This document shows, piece after piece, positions 1-7,629 of a stretch of DNA of 64,000 nt; within the stretch, counting starts at the first letter, position 1, and every line of letters begins with the position of its first letter. This DNA is from Lachnospiraceae bacterium (lineage in GTDB: Bacteria > Bacillota > Clostridia > Lachnospirales > Lachnospiraceae). The stretch covers positions 90,378 through 154,377 of the forward strand of contig JAETRI010000002.1 of NCBI GenBank assembly GCA_021770245.1. The letters run 5' to 3'. The position numbers were made by a program, and so were the translations under genes. The notes beneath the pieces are model-generated. The model did not search any database. It was not told the DNA's origin and saw nothing but the letters and a program-made list of their open reading frames with translations.

Positions 1-167
1 GAAGCGGCGGGACCATCGCCTATATCATGGCGCTCTACGGCATGAATGTGATCGACTGCGGCGTGTCCGTGCTGAACATGCATGCGCCCTGGGAAGCCAC
101 CAGCAAGGCGGACGTATACGAAACCATGCGGGGATATGTGGCGTTTTTGGAAAAGGCCGGTATGTGA
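1..167 (+). CDS. M18 family aminopeptidase, C-terminal fragment
   Basis: This is the last 55 codons of a gene that starts before the window, read in the frame beginning at base 3 and ending with TGA at 165-167. The visible protein contains GGTIA near its start, then YGMNVIDCGV and LNMHAPWE, followed by a short helical end. This pattern is typical of the C-terminus of M18 aspartyl aminopeptidases, zinc metallopeptidases in which the His of the MHAP motif is a metal ligand. It ends three bases before queA, so the two are probably co-transcribed as host genes. The family call rests on a short tail only. Confidence 0.75.
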   Translation, partial: SGGTIAYIMALYGMNVIDCGVSVLNMHAPWEATSKADVYETMRGYVAFLEKAGM

Positions 168-170
168 TCC

Positions 171-1205
171 ATGGAGGAACTGAAAACATCGGATTTTTAC
201 TATGAGCTTCCGCCCGAACTGATCGCCCAGGACCCTCTGGAGGACCGCTCGGCTTCCCGGCTGATGGTGCTGGACCGCAGGACCGGAGAAGTCTCCCATC
301 ATGTTTTCCGGGAGATCCCTTCCTTTCTGGAACCGGGGGACTGTCTGGTTTTAAACAATACGAAGGTGATTCCCGCGCGTCTGCTCGGCGTGCGGGAAGA
401 AACGGGCGGTGCGGTGGAAGTGCTCCTGCTGAAACGAAGGGAAAAGGACGTGTGGGAGACGCTGGTGAAGCCCGGAAAAAAGGCTCGTCCCGGCACACGG
501 CTTCTTTTCGGGGACGGACGGCTTGCCGGAGAGGTCCTGGAGGTGGTGGAGGAAGGAAACCGCCTGATCCGGTTTTCCTACGAAGGGATCTGGGAAGAGG
601 TGCTCGACAGCTTGGGAGAAATGCCCCTTCCTCCCTATATCACCCACAAACTTCGGGATAAAAACCGTTATCAGACCGTCTATGCCCGGTATGAGGGCTC
701 TGCTGCCGCGCCCACGGCGGGGCTGCATTTTACGCGGCAGCTGTTGGAGGAAGTGGCGGAAAAGGGCGTGGATATCGCCTATGTGACCCTTCATGTGGGA
801 TTGGGTACCTTTCGTCCCGTGAAGGCGGAAAATCTGCGGGACCACCATATGCATGCCGAGTATTATCGGATCTCCGGGGAGGCTGCCAGGAAAATCAACC
901 GGGCGAAGGAAAACGGGCATCGGGTCATTTGTGTAGGAACCACGAGCTGCAGAACGCTGGAGAGCGCCTGCGGCGCGGACGGCCGCCTGGAGGAATGCTG
1001 CGGCAATACGGATATTTTCATCTATCCCGGATATAATTTCCGATTGCTGGACGGATTGATCACCAATTTTCATCTGCCGGAATCCACTCTGGTGATGCTG
1101 GTTTCCGCCCTGGCAGGGAGGGAACGGGTACTGGCCGCCTATGAAGAGGCGGTGAGGGAAAGATACCGCTTCTTTTCTTTCGGAGACGTTATGCTTATTC
1201 AGTAA
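171..1205 (+). CDS. queA: S-adenosylmethionine:tRNA ribosyltransferase-isomerase
   Basis: QueA transfers and isomerises the ribosyl part of AdoMet onto 7-aminomethyl-deazaguanine in tRNA, making epoxyqueuosine at the wobble position in the cytoplasm. The 344-aa length is normal for the family. Family hallmarks are visible: [15 protein letters not shown] at the N-terminus, [11 protein letters not shown], the [10 protein letters not shown] motif, [10 protein letters not shown] and NFHLPESTL near the end. The ATG at 171 has no clear ribosome-binding site, consistent with coupling to the upstream peptidase gene three bases away. It is an intact host housekeeping gene and marks the chromosomal left flank of the prophage. 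Confidence 0.97.
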   Translation: MEELKTSDFYYELPPELIAQDPLEDRSASRLMVLDRRTGEVSHHVFREIPSFLEPGDCLVLNNTKVIPARLLGVREETGGAVEVLLLKRREKDVWETLVKPGKKARPGTRLLFGDGRLAGEVLEVVEEGNRLIRFSYEGIWEEVLDSLGEMPLPPYITHKLRDKNRYQTVYARYEGSAAAPTAGLHFTRQLLEEVAEKGVDIAYVTLHVGLGTFRPVKAENLRDHHMHAEYYRISGEAARKINRAKENGHRVICVGTTSCRTLESACGADGRLEECCGNTDIFIYPGYNFRLLDGLITNFHLPESTLVMLVSALAGRERVLAAYEEAVRERYRFFSFGDVMLIQ

Positions 1206-1265
1206 AAACCGATAGTGCATATTTGTGAACAGAATAATGAATGTCGGATTTTGTTAGAAGTCCTC

Positions 1266-1320
1266 ATGCAAAATAAAAGAGGTTTGAAATAAAGTATTTT
1301 AGACCTCTTTTATTTTGCAT
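1266..1320. terminator. Long inverted repeat, probable bidirectional terminator
   Basis: Arms of 18 bp (1266-1283 and 1303-1320) are perfectly complementary and the stem can be extended inward by A-U and G-U pairs. The A-rich left arm and T-rich right arm give T-tracts on both strands. It lies 60 bp past queA, as expected for that gene's terminator. The length would also fit a small relic element, but termination is the simpler reading. Confidence 0.7.
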
Positions 1321-1348
1321 TGACGTGCGAGAGCTTATAAGCTATCAT
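1320..1348 (+). promoter_or_regulatory. Promoter with palindromic operator for the toxin-antitoxin pair
   Basis: TTGACG (1320-1325) and TATCAT (1343-1348) are separated by 17 bp. The spacer ends in the perfect 12-bp palindrome AGCTTATAAGCT at 1332-1343, which runs into the -10 box. Repressor binding there would block RNA polymerase, matching the autoregulation known for HigBA modules. Binding of the downstream HTH protein is inferred. Confidence 0.7.
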
Positions 1349-1373
1349 ATAAACAGATAAAGGAGACTACACA

Positions 1374-1742
1374 ATGTACGAGGTTCATTTTTATCGGGAT
1401 GCCAATGGAAACCAGCCAGTCAAAGAATACCTTGATAAGTTGGAAGAAAAGTCTACAAAAAGCAAAGATGCCAGAATAAAATATAATAAAATAGACCAAT
1501 ATATCGGAATACTAATGGAACATGGGACAGCGGCAGGCGAGCCGTATGTAAAGCATTTGGATGATGAAATATGGGAACTGCGTCCGTTGAGAGACAGGAT
1601 TCTATTTTTTGCATGGGATGGAAACTCATTTATTTTGTTAAGCCATTTTATGAAAAGTACACAGAAAACGCCAAAAAGAGAGATTGAAAAAGCAAAACGG
1701 CTAATGGAAGATTTCAGGGAAAGGAGCAGAGAAGATGGATAA
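1374..1742 (+). CDS. HigB-type toxin (RelE/ParE superfamily, phage Gp49-like)
   Basis: A 122-aa protein of the Gp49-like (DUF891) branch of the RelE/ParE fold, whose members are usually ribosome-dependent mRNA endonucleases. The central stretch with a conserved WELRPLRDRILFF and the later LLSHFMKSTQKTP, ending in a basic helical tail, is characteristic. It has an AGGAG site before the ATG, and its 3' end overlaps the antitoxin gene by 8 bp, so translation is coupled. Toxin-first order is typical for HigBA. It sits between queA and the prophage edge, so it may be chromosomal or come from an earlier mobile element. Confidence 0.88.
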   Translation: MYEVHFYRDANGNQPVKEYLDKLEEKSTKSKDARIKYNKIDQYIGILMEHGTAAGEPYVKHLDDEIWELRPLRDRILFFAWDGNSFILLSHFMKSTQKTPKREIEKAKRLMEDFRERSREDG

Positions 1743-2040
1743 TGGAAAGAAAATCTCTCCGGTTGGGGAAAGCTGGAGCGAATACAGAAAGAAACATTAT
1801 ACGGCAGAGGAAATTGCCGAAAATGATTTAATGGTTAAACTGGTTGGAGAGATAATAAAGACCAGAAAGGAAAATCATATATCGCAAAGGGAATTGGAGA
1901 ATATGACAGGGGTAAAGCAGTCTGTGATTGCAAGAATGGAAAGCGGAAAAACTGACCCCCAGTTATCAACTATTTTAAAACTGCTGGTATCTATGGGAAA
2001 AACGCTTACAATTGTTCCGCTGGAGGTGGCTGAAAAATAG
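1735..2040 (+). CDS. HigA-type antitoxin, XRE-family HTH
   Basis: A 101-aa protein whose C-terminal two thirds is an XRE helix-turn-helix: SQRELENMTGVKQSVIARME forms helices 2 and 3, followed by the helix with LSTILKLLVSMGKTL. The N-terminal ~45 residues presumably hold the toxin-binding segment. The family neutralises HigB by direct binding and represses the operon by binding its promoter, here probably the palindrome at 1332-1343. It starts inside the toxin gene (8-bp overlap). A short C-rich/G-rich hairpin follows at about 2056-2075. Confidence 0.88.
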   Translation: MDNGKKISPVGESWSEYRKKHYTAEEIAENDLMVKLVGEIIKTRKENHISQRELENMTGVKQSVIARMESGKTDPQLSTILKLLVSMGKTLTIVPLEVAEK

Positions 2041-2160
2041 GATGTTTAATAACTTCCCCAAATTGCATTTTGGGGTATAACCGATAAACATAGGCGATGC
2101 CATGCTAATCAAATGACACCCAAATTTAACTATTGTTCACAAGAAAACAGATCAAAAAGA
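2041..2160. other. Presumed left attachment junction (attL region)
   Basis: This gap lies between the host-side antitoxin gene and the terminator of the serine recombinase. Integrases of this class usually sit beside attP, so the left host-phage junction should lie here. I could not define the core: the longest exact matches to the right junction (61443-61515) are 7 bp (GCGATGC and ATTTAAC), too short to be convincing. Confidence 0.45.
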
Positions 2161-2187
2161 GAGCCGGAGGGTGAATCCCTACCGGCT
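2150..2187 (-). terminator. Intrinsic terminator of the recombinase gene
   Basis: On the minus strand the stem has arms AGCCGG and CCGGCT (2182-2187 and 2162-2167) with further internal pairing, followed by a CTCTTTTTG tract. It begins a few bases after the recombinase stop codon. Confidence 0.75.
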
Positions 2188-2191
2188 TATC

Positions 2192-3934
2192 TTATGCCTT
2201 GTATATGAATTTATGGGTGAGCCCGTTCCTGAATATGATTGATTCCACATGCCCGTCCGTGAGCGTCACGGAATCCAGAATGGTATCGAGGTAGGTTTTC
2301 AGGATTTCCGGAGATACCGATTTTGCAAATTCTTTGAAGTAGATATATTTCCTCTCGGCTAGTTGCCTGGATATGAGCAGGTGACTTGCCTGTTTGATAA
2401 AATCCTCGTCTGACAGAGAGGATTCAGTGCCACGGGAGACAAGGCCGAGTTTTGCGCTTACATCACCCAGGCGCTTTGATATTTCTGATTTCCGGATGAT
2501 GAAGTCTTTTTCTGACATTGCAGATTCAGAATACAGATAGAGCTCCTGGAGCCTCTGCATAGCCCGCTCCTGGCGTTCCTTTTCCTTGCGGAGTTGTTCT
2601 ACTTCCGGGGAAACGGCGGCTTTCTTTTTCCTGGGCCTGCGGATTGAAAAGCTGTAGGAGTTGTCGGAGCCGTACCTGGCCAGGAGATTATAAAACTCAT
2701 GGAGCCCGTTTTCCTCTATATGTTCCACACCGGAGAACGTGCTGCCAAAAAGGAGCCGCTTTTCCAGTTCCCCAGGAGAATTGATGCCGGAAAATTCCTT
2801 TTTGGCGTTTAGCATGTTAAGGATGTAATTTATCACAAATTCACCCAGAACGCTATCATTTACAGTCTGATTGTCACATTCTTTGGTTTTTCGCCTTTTA
2901 GGGCATGAGTAGTTAGACGGGCGGTAGCCGTCAACACTTAGCTTTCCAGGAGTAGAGACCATTTTGTTTCCGCATTTCCCGCAGTACGCAATCCCAGAGA
3001 AAAGATGCACCTTTGAAGAGGTATGCTGCCGGTCGGTGTAATTTGAGAAGCTCCTGGAATTGTCTTTCAACATACTTGCCATAACCTCATATTCTTCCGT
3101 GGTAAATATCGCCGGGTGGTGGTTCGGCACCATTACCCATTCATCCTCCGGGTTTTCGGTGCGGTGTTCGGTTCCTTTGTACCGGTTGTATCTGTATATC
3201 CCAGCATAGAAAGGACTGGATGCAATTATCCACACCGCAGTAGGAGACCACTCTACACCGGCCCTGGTTTTATACCCACGCTCATTCAGGAGCCGGGATG
3301 TATGCGTCAGGGATTTGTTTTCCAGGTAATCATCTTTCAATATCTGGCAGACCTGGGCCTCGTCCTCCCGGATAGAAAACTCCCCAGATTCAGGATCATA
3401 GTCATAGCCAAAGGGAATCCGCCCGCCGTTCCACTGGCCGTTACTGGCCCTGGATATCATGGCGGCGGTCACACGCTCGGACGTCATATTTCTTTCAAGC
3501 TCCGCAAATACCAGGATGATTTTGAGCATAGCCTCACCTATGGCCGTGGAGGTATCAAATTGCTCGTTTTTGCTGACAAAGACAACACGGAGCTCCTGTA
3601 GTTCCTCGTACATTTCCGCAAAGTCCAGCAGGTTACGGGAAATGCGGTCTATTTTCCAGACAAGCACATGAGAAAACTCACCGTTGCGGATGCGGTACAT
3701 CATATCCTGAAAGGCTGGCCGGTCGGTGTTCTTTCCTGAATAACCGGCATCCTCGAATATCTCATACTCGCTTATCCCCAGAATCAACTCCGCATAGGCT
3801 ATCAGGTCTTTGCGCTGCATAGGCAGAGAATCCTTGTCAATCTGGTGCATGGTAGATACACGGATATAGATAGCCACTTTCTTTGCCCTGGAAAGCCCAG
3901 ATTTCGATTTTACGGTCTTTCTATTTCTTGACAT
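2192..3934 (-). CDS. Large serine recombinase (phage integrase)
   Basis: A 580-aa site-specific recombinase that would catalyse integration and excision through a covalent 5'-phosphoserine intermediate. The N-terminal resolvase domain contains YIRVS with the predicted catalytic serine at residue 27. Later come the recombinase domain (around 165-300, with RIPFGYDYD), a zinc-ribbon segment (CGKCGNKM and a downstream Cys pair) and a coiled-coil region near residues 440-500. Length and domain order match phiC31/TP901-1-type integrases. The ATG is preceded by GGAGG at 10-bp spacing on the minus strand. It appears intact and is the only complete integrase in the window. Confidence 0.95.
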   Translation of the reverse strand: MSRNRKTVKSKSGLSRAKKVAIYIRVSTMHQIDKDSLPMQRKDLIAYAELILGISEYEIFEDAGYSGKNTDRPAFQDMMYRIRNGEFSHVLVWKIDRISRNLLDFAEMYEELQELRVVFVSKNEQFDTSTAIGEAMLKIILVFAELERNMTSERVTAAMISRASNGQWNGGRIPFGYDYDPESGEFSIREDEAQVCQILKDDYLENKSLTHTSRLLNERGYKTRAGVEWSPTAVWIIASSPFYAGIYRYNRYKGTEHRTENPEDEWVMVPNHHPAIFTTEEYEVMASMLKDNSRSFSNYTDRQHTSSKVHLFSGIAYCGKCGNKMVSTPGKLSVDGYRPSNYSCPKRRKTKECDNQTVNDSVLGEFVINYILNMLNAKKEFSGINSPGELEKRLLFGSTFSGVEHIEENGLHEFYNLLARYGSDNSYSFSIRRPRKKKAAVSPEVEQLRKEKERQERAMQRLQELYLYSESAMSEKDFIIRKSEISKRLGDVSAKLGLVSRGTESSLSDEDFIKQASHLLISRQLAERKYIYFKEFAKSVSPEILKTYLDTILDSVTLTDGHVESIIFRNGLTHKFIYKA

Positions 3935-3957
3935 ATAATTTTATCCTCCAAAGAGAA

Positions 3958-3977
3958 AAAGCCCCTGCACGGGGCTA
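3958..3977 (-). terminator. Hairpin terminator between small ORF and recombinase
   Basis: GCCCC (3961-3965) and GGGGC (3971-3975) form a hairpin. On the minus strand it is followed by a TTTTTCTC run and lies directly at the stop codon of the upstream minus-strand gene, so it may reduce read-through into the integrase gene. Confidence 0.65.
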
Positions 3978-4160
3978 TATCTTGTCTATTTTGCTGGCGT
4001 ATTTGTTGAGTGCGGCCCACACCACATTTCTATCGTCTGGGCTTGCAACCTGGTAGCACATCAGCAATCTTTGAAGTTCCATAACGTATGCGTACTGGTC
4101 TCCGGCTGGATTGTTCAGCAGATCGATCATGATTTTTCTTCCGGTTTCCTGATTTCCCAT
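3975..4160 (-). CDS. Small hypothetical phage protein
   Basis: A 61-aa predicted helical protein with no motif I recognise. An AGGGGG site lies six bases before the ATG. It is placed between the repressor and the integrase gene, transcribed with them, a position often used by lysogeny-associated or excision genes. It has no winged-helix signature of an excisionase. Confidence 0.6.
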   Translation of the reverse strand: MGNQETGRKIMIDLLNNPAGDQYAYVMELQRLLMCYQVASPDDRNVVWAALNKYASKIDKI

Positions 4161-4220
4161 AAGATACCCCCTATTCTGATTTATTGTTTCTGCGCCGCCA
4201 TTCTAAGTATTCATTATTGA

Positions 4221-4562
4221 CTATGCTTTTTTCTCGTCAGCATACTTTTCTGGAATTACCATGTGAGTACGCAAAAAGTCCTTGCACATTTCCTGTTTGT
4301 CTGCCGGAATCCGGCAAATGATATCTAGCCATTCCTGGTCGGATTCAGACAAAGAATTATCCTGAACTGACGTAGAAAGCGTAACAAGGTAATCGAGCGT
4401 TATGCCAAGGTGACGAGCAATAGCAACGCATAATTCTACGTTGGGAACAGAACCTTTTTTCCATTGAGTAACGTTTCCGGTACTATATCCAAGTTCTTTT
4501 AGTATGGTGGTGGGCGTAGTGCCCTTGTCTTTACAAATCTTACAAATATTATCGTAAAACAT
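4221..4562 (-). CDS. CI-like XRE-family repressor
   Basis: A 113-aa protein with an N-terminal HTH of the Cro/CI type (TTILKELGYSTGNVTQWKKG as helices 2-3, then VELCVAIARHLGITLDYLV) and an acidic helical tail. There is no LexA-type Ser-Lys peptidase domain, so induction by RecA-stimulated self-cleavage is unlikely. It is divergent from the early operon and shares a 180-bp control region with it. That region carries an 18-bp dyad inside the early promoter, and two more copies of the same kind of site lie upstream of the accessory operons, so it is the best candidate for the master lysogeny repressor. Confidence 0.85.
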   Translation of the reverse strand: MFYDNICKICKDKGTTPTTILKELGYSTGNVTQWKKGSVPNVELCVAIARHLGITLDYLVTLSTSVQDNSLSESDQEWLDIICRIPADKQEMCKDFLRTHMVIPEKYADEKKA

Positions 4563-4744
4563 ATATCCTCCCCAGTGAACGCAGAAAACTAAATTTTATA
4601 CTTGACCAACGCATAATAATGCGTTATAGTATAAAATATAGAATAAAATTGAGAATGAAACAAAAACGCAAAAACAAAATCAAACTCATTTTATTTTAAC
4701 GCAAAAGTGAACAAAAGTAAAGTAAAAGGAAAGGAGGCTACACA
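4563..4744. promoter_or_regulatory. Divergent immunity control region with ACGCA half-sites
   Basis: This AT-rich region separates the repressor and Cro-like genes. Besides the main dyad at 4606-4623 it has AACGCA half-sites near 4576, 4664 and 4697. The one near 4576 continues as GAAAACTAAA, resembling the second element GAATACTAAA found downstream of the -10 box at 46295 and 52030. Multiple operators of graded strength are typical of a lysis-lysogeny switch. Confidence 0.65.
4600..4628 (+). promoter_or_regulatory. Early promoter with operator as spacer
   Basis: TTGACC (4600-4605) and TATAGT (4623-4628) are separated by 17 bp. The spacer together with the first -10 base is the dyad AACGCATAATAATGCGTT (4606-4623), with perfect 7-bp arms. 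Occupancy would directly exclude RNA polymerase. It should drive the plus-strand early operon from 4745. Confidence 0.8.
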
Positions 4745-4954
4745 ATGGCAAGGAAACTGTCTCCCTGGTGCAAAAGCGCAAAGATCGCTATGATTCAGCA
4801 GGACATAAGCATCATAGAGCTTGCAGATAAATTGAATCTGACAAGGTCTTATGTTACCTCGATTCTGAATGGCCGGGTAACAAGCCCCATTGCCGTAAAA
4901 AAAATCAGTGATTATCTGCATATACCGGATGTAGGAGCTGAATTACAGGTCTAA
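4745..4954 (+). CDS. Cro-like HTH regulator
   Basis: A 69-aa protein made almost entirely of one HTH: IIELADKLNLTRSYVTSILN forms helices 2-3. It is the first gene of the early operon with an AAAGGAGG site before the ATG. Position and size suggest a Cro-type protein competing with the divergent repressor for the ACGCA operators. This role is inferred from layout. Confidence 0.8.
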   Translation: MARKLSPWCKSAKIAMIQQDISIIELADKLNLTRSYVTSILNGRVTSPIAVKKISDYLHIPDVGAELQV

Positions 4955-4980
4955 GTAAATTATACGGCAACGGAGGGTAA

Positions 4981-5499
4981 ATGAACATGGAGAATGGTTG
5001 TATGAATTGCATGGGAAATATATACCGTGCCTGTAGGGAAGAGGCGGCAAAATACAACGATAAGCTAAGGAGCCGGGAAAGCGCAGCGGAACTTCTGGGG
5101 ATATCCACATCCACACTGTCAAATTACGAGCTGGGGATAACTAAGGCAGTTCCGGTTGACATTGTGGTTATGATGGCCGACCTTTACAATTCCCCCCAGC
5201 TTAAAAACCTCTACTGCAAAAGAGAATGTCCGATAGGAAAGCAATTACCAGTCGCCACGGAGATTGACGGTCTGGCGAGCGTGACGGTCCGGCTCCTGAA
5301 TGACCTGGATGATGAAGAAATCCAGAGCATGAAAAAGCAGCTACTAAGCATAGCGGCGGACGGAAAGATTGATGAAAACGAGAGGGAAGAGTTTGACGGC
5401 ATCATGCGGAATCTCGACTCCCTGGCAAAGACAATATCGGAGCTCCGGATGTTTGCTGAAAAAATCACGGAAAGGAGCGGTGGGAATGGCACTCGTTGA
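4981..5499 (+). CDS. XRE-family transcriptional regulator
   Basis: A 172-aa protein with an N-terminal HTH (SRESAAELLGISTSTLSNYE, then VDIVVMMADLYN) and a C-terminal helical, acidic part around residues 100-165. Cysteines cluster near the start and around residue 80 (YCKRECPIG), possibly binding metal. ATG codons at 4981 and 4987 both follow GGAGGG; the second has better spacing. It overlaps the next gene by 14 bp. Confidence 0.75.
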   Translation: MNMENGCMNCMGNIYRACREEAAKYNDKLRSRESAAELLGISTSTLSNYELGITKAVPVDIVVMMADLYNSPQLKNLYCKRECPIGKQLPVATEIDGLASVTVRLLNDLDDEEIQSMKKQLLSIAADGKIDENEREEFDGIMRNLDSLAKTISELRMFAEKITERSGGNGTR

Positions 5500-5638
5500 T
5501 AGATTGCGTGAGATCATGGAAAAAGAATATGGAATCACAACGGACGCCGATCTGCTGAAAGCAATAGAGGAATACCCGGATATTGATTTAAGCATATTCG
5601 CCTCTCCCATTATGGAGGATTTCAGTCATGCGGTGTAA
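5486..5638 (+). CDS. Small hypothetical protein
   Basis: A 50-aa acidic ORF starting at an ATG behind AAAGGAGCGGTGGGA, overlapping the gene before by 14 bp and the one after by 11 bp. The tight overlaps on both sides support translation. No known motif. Confidence 0.65.
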   Translation: MALVDRLREIMEKEYGITTDADLLKAIEEYPDIDLSIFASPIMEDFSHAV

Positions 5639-6227
5639 AGATATCCTGAAGCTGGCGTCCATATGTGCGGCAACGTTGAGCCTGGTTCTTACCATGAAAG
5701 GGATAGCCCAGGAAGAGAGGGAGGCGGATCACCTGGATATGGTGGCAGACATAGAGGCGGAAACACCGGAGACACCTGCAGAACCGGAACCGACTGAAAC
5801 ACCGGAGCCGGTTATCTACGTCATACAGGAAGAGGAAACCGGGGAGCCGGAGCCGGAACCGGCCATGAGCCTGGATGCCGCAGACGAGGAGATTTTGCTG
5901 AAACTTGCCATGTCGGAGGCAGGGGGTGAGAGCACGGAGGGAAAAGCCCTGGTGATGCTGTCCGTAGTCAACAGGGTACGGTCTGATGAATTTCCTGACA
6001 CGGTATCAGAGGTTGTATTCCAGGATAGGCAATATTCGCCGGTGCTGGACGGGAGATACTATTCCACGGTTCCGGATGATGATTGTCTGGCGGCGCTGGA
6101 GCTTATAGAGGGCGGCTGGGATGAAAGCATGGGAGCCATGTATTTTGAAAATGCCGGTGCGGATAGCTGGCACAGCAGAAATCTTGAATTTCTCTTCCGG
6201 GAGGGCAATCACAAGTTTTACAAGTAG
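5628..6227 (+). CDS. SleB-type cell wall hydrolase domain protein
   Basis: A 199-aa protein with an N-terminal hydrophobic segment (about residues 8-26, signal or anchor), a Pro/Glu/Thr-rich linker (about 40-78) and a Hydrolase_2 (SleB/CwlJ) domain from residue ~85. The domain shows LAMSEAGGESTEGK with the catalytic-type Glu, VVNRVRS, and VVFQDRQYSPV. The family cleaves peptidoglycan. It is notable because it sits in the early operon, far from the holin-endolysin pair at 43.9-45.8 kb, so a role in lysogeny, cell-surface change or DNA entry is possible. It overlaps the preceding gene by 11 bp. Confidence 0.82.
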   Translation: MRCKDILKLASICAATLSLVLTMKGIAQEEREADHLDMVADIEAETPETPAEPEPTETPEPVIYVIQEEETGEPEPEPAMSLDAADEEILLKLAMSEAGGESTEGKALVMLSVVNRVRSDEFPDTVSEVVFQDRQYSPVLDGRYYSTVPDDDCLAALELIEGGWDESMGAMYFENAGADSWHSRNLEFLFREGNHKFYK

Positions 6228-6235
6228 GAGGCACA

Positions 6236-6424
6236 ATGAAAATCATTTTGAAAAACTGGCTTTTGCTTACGGTTGGACTGATACTGACTGCTGTATGCGT
6301 CAGGGTGGCCTACCAGGAAAGGGGCTACATAGCGGTCGGCGGGGAGTGGCTGGTTATTCCTCTTTTAGTCACTGTAAAAGCGGTTGTGAAGTCAGTGGCG
6401 GAGGATATTCTGAATGAATACTGA
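6236..6424 (+). CDS. Small membrane protein
   Basis: A 62-aa protein with a transmembrane helix at about residues 6-24 and a second hydrophobic stretch at 38-52. It follows the SleB-type gene by 8 bp with a TAGGAGG site and overlaps the next gene by 11 bp. It may act with the hydrolase at the membrane, but nothing beyond adjacency shows this. Confidence 0.65.
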   Translation: MKIILKNWLLLTVGLILTAVCVRVAYQERGYIAVGGEWLVIPLLVTVKAVVKSVAEDILNEY

Positions 6425-6644
6425 CTATCAGGGCATCCGGGAAAAAGCAGAGGCAGACGGATATAAGGTGGATGATGATACATTCCAGGGGCTTATCGAA
6501 TATGCCAGGAGGAAAGCGAAAACTGCCGGGCGTGATGAAAGCTATCTGCCGCTTCTACTGCCGGATGTGATTAAGGAGTGGCACATCAGGAGGGCTATCA
6601 ATACATACAGCATAGCCATGATGCAGATACAAGATATTTTTTAA
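6414..6644 (+). CDS. Hypothetical phage protein
   Basis: A 76-aa helical protein starting inside the preceding gene (11-bp overlap) and ending 14 bp before recT. Its place directly before the recombination module suggests an early DNA-metabolism accessory role. I do not recognise the family. Confidence 0.6.
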   Translation: MNTDYQGIREKAEADGYKVDDDTFQGLIEYARRKAKTAGRDESYLPLLLPDVIKEWHIRRAINTYSIAMMQIQDIF

Positions 6645-6658
6645 GGAGGTAAAGAGGC

Positions 6659-7612
6659 GTGGCGCAAATGACAACAGCACAATATCTGGATTCCATTCAG
6701 AACGGCCTCATATCGGAGCTGGGAAAGCACAAAGAGGCTCTACCGGCCGGATTCAACCGAGAGAGGTTTATCCTGAACTGTATTACAGTGATTCAGGATA
6801 TGTTGAGAGACAGCAAGAAAAAAGACCAGCTCGCAAAAGTGGATGTGAAAACGATTCCTGTATGTCTGGCAAAAGGGGCGTACCTGGGGCTCGATTTCTT
6901 CAATGGAGAATGTTACGCAATCCCCTATGGGGGAAATATGCAGTTTCAAACGGACTATAAAGGCGAGATTAAGCTGTGCAAAAAGTACAGCAAAAATCCG
7001 ATTAAAGATATCTTTGCTAAGGTGGTTCGTGACGGTGATTTCTTTGTGGAAGAGGTTGAGAGCGGAGAGCAGAAAGTTCATTTCAAACCGCAGCCGTTTT
7101 CAAACGCACCCATGAGAGGGGCTTTTGCAATCGTGGTTTACAGAGACGGATCTATGATGTACGACACCATGAGCGCAGAGGACATAGAAAATGTCAGGAA
7201 CAATTACTCAAAGGCAAAAGACAGCCCGGCATGGAAAAACTCTCCCGGAGAAATGTATAAAAAAACCGTACTCCGGCGCCTTTGCAAGTTGATTGATCTG
7301 GATTTTGACAATATCGAACAGAGGATTGCTTTTGAGGACGGAGGGGATGTGACATTTGAGAATATGCAGATATCCGGAACCACACAGGCGGCATTGCCGG
7401 ATAACGGCGCTCCGATTGATGTAATGGAACAGATCAAAAGAGCGCAGGCGCAGAAACAGGGAAAACAGCCGGTTCCCGTACAGCAGGCGCAAAACCAGTA
7501 TGAAGAGGAATTTATGCAGTTTGAACAGCAGCAGGGATACGGAAACGGCGGGGGCTATGATCCCAATTTTTCCATTTCGGACGAGATCGAAGATGAACTA
7601 CCGTTTGCGTAG
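6659..7612 (+). CDS. recT: RecT-family single-strand annealing protein
   Basis: A 317-aa phage recombinase that anneals complementary single strands, working with a 5'-3' exonuclease. Family signatures include FILNCITVIQ, LGLDFFNGECYAIPYGG and FQTDYKGEIKL, followed by the usual KKTVLRRLCKL. The C-terminal ~60 residues are Gln/Gly-rich and end in an acidic DEIEDELPFA tip, as is common for ssDNA-handling proteins. The GTG at 6659 is preceded by AAGGAGG at 9-bp spacing. DUF1351 and RecE-like genes follow. Confidence 0.93.
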   Translation: MAQMTTAQYLDSIQNGLISELGKHKEALPAGFNRERFILNCITVIQDMLRDSKKKDQLAKVDVKTIPVCLAKGAYLGLDFFNGECYAIPYGGNMQFQTDYKGEIKLCKKYSKNPIKDIFAKVVRDGDFFVEEVESGEQKVHFKPQPFSNAPMRGAFAIVVYRDGSMMYDTMSAEDIENVRNNYSKAKDSPAWKNSPGEMYKKTVLRRLCKLIDLDFDNIEQRIAFEDGGDVTFENMQISGTTQAALPDNGAPIDVMEQIKRAQAQKQGKQPVPVQQAQNQYEEEFMQFEQQQGYGNGGGYDPNFSISDEIEDELPFA

Positions 7613-7629
7613 GATAGGAGGATAACAGG

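Noticed and set aside
351..1220. 289-aa antisense ORF over queA
   Set aside because: Shadow of a well-recognised gene; GC-codon bias creates the open frame.
1222..2142. Inverted TTGTGAACA motifs flanking the toxin-antitoxin pair
   Set aside because: Only 9-10 bp and imperfect beyond that; no transposase or target-site duplication.
5369..5485. Upstream extension of the 50-aa ORF to 89 aa
   Set aside because: Overlaps the XRE gene over 39 codons without a ribosome-binding site; the ATG at 5486 is preferred.
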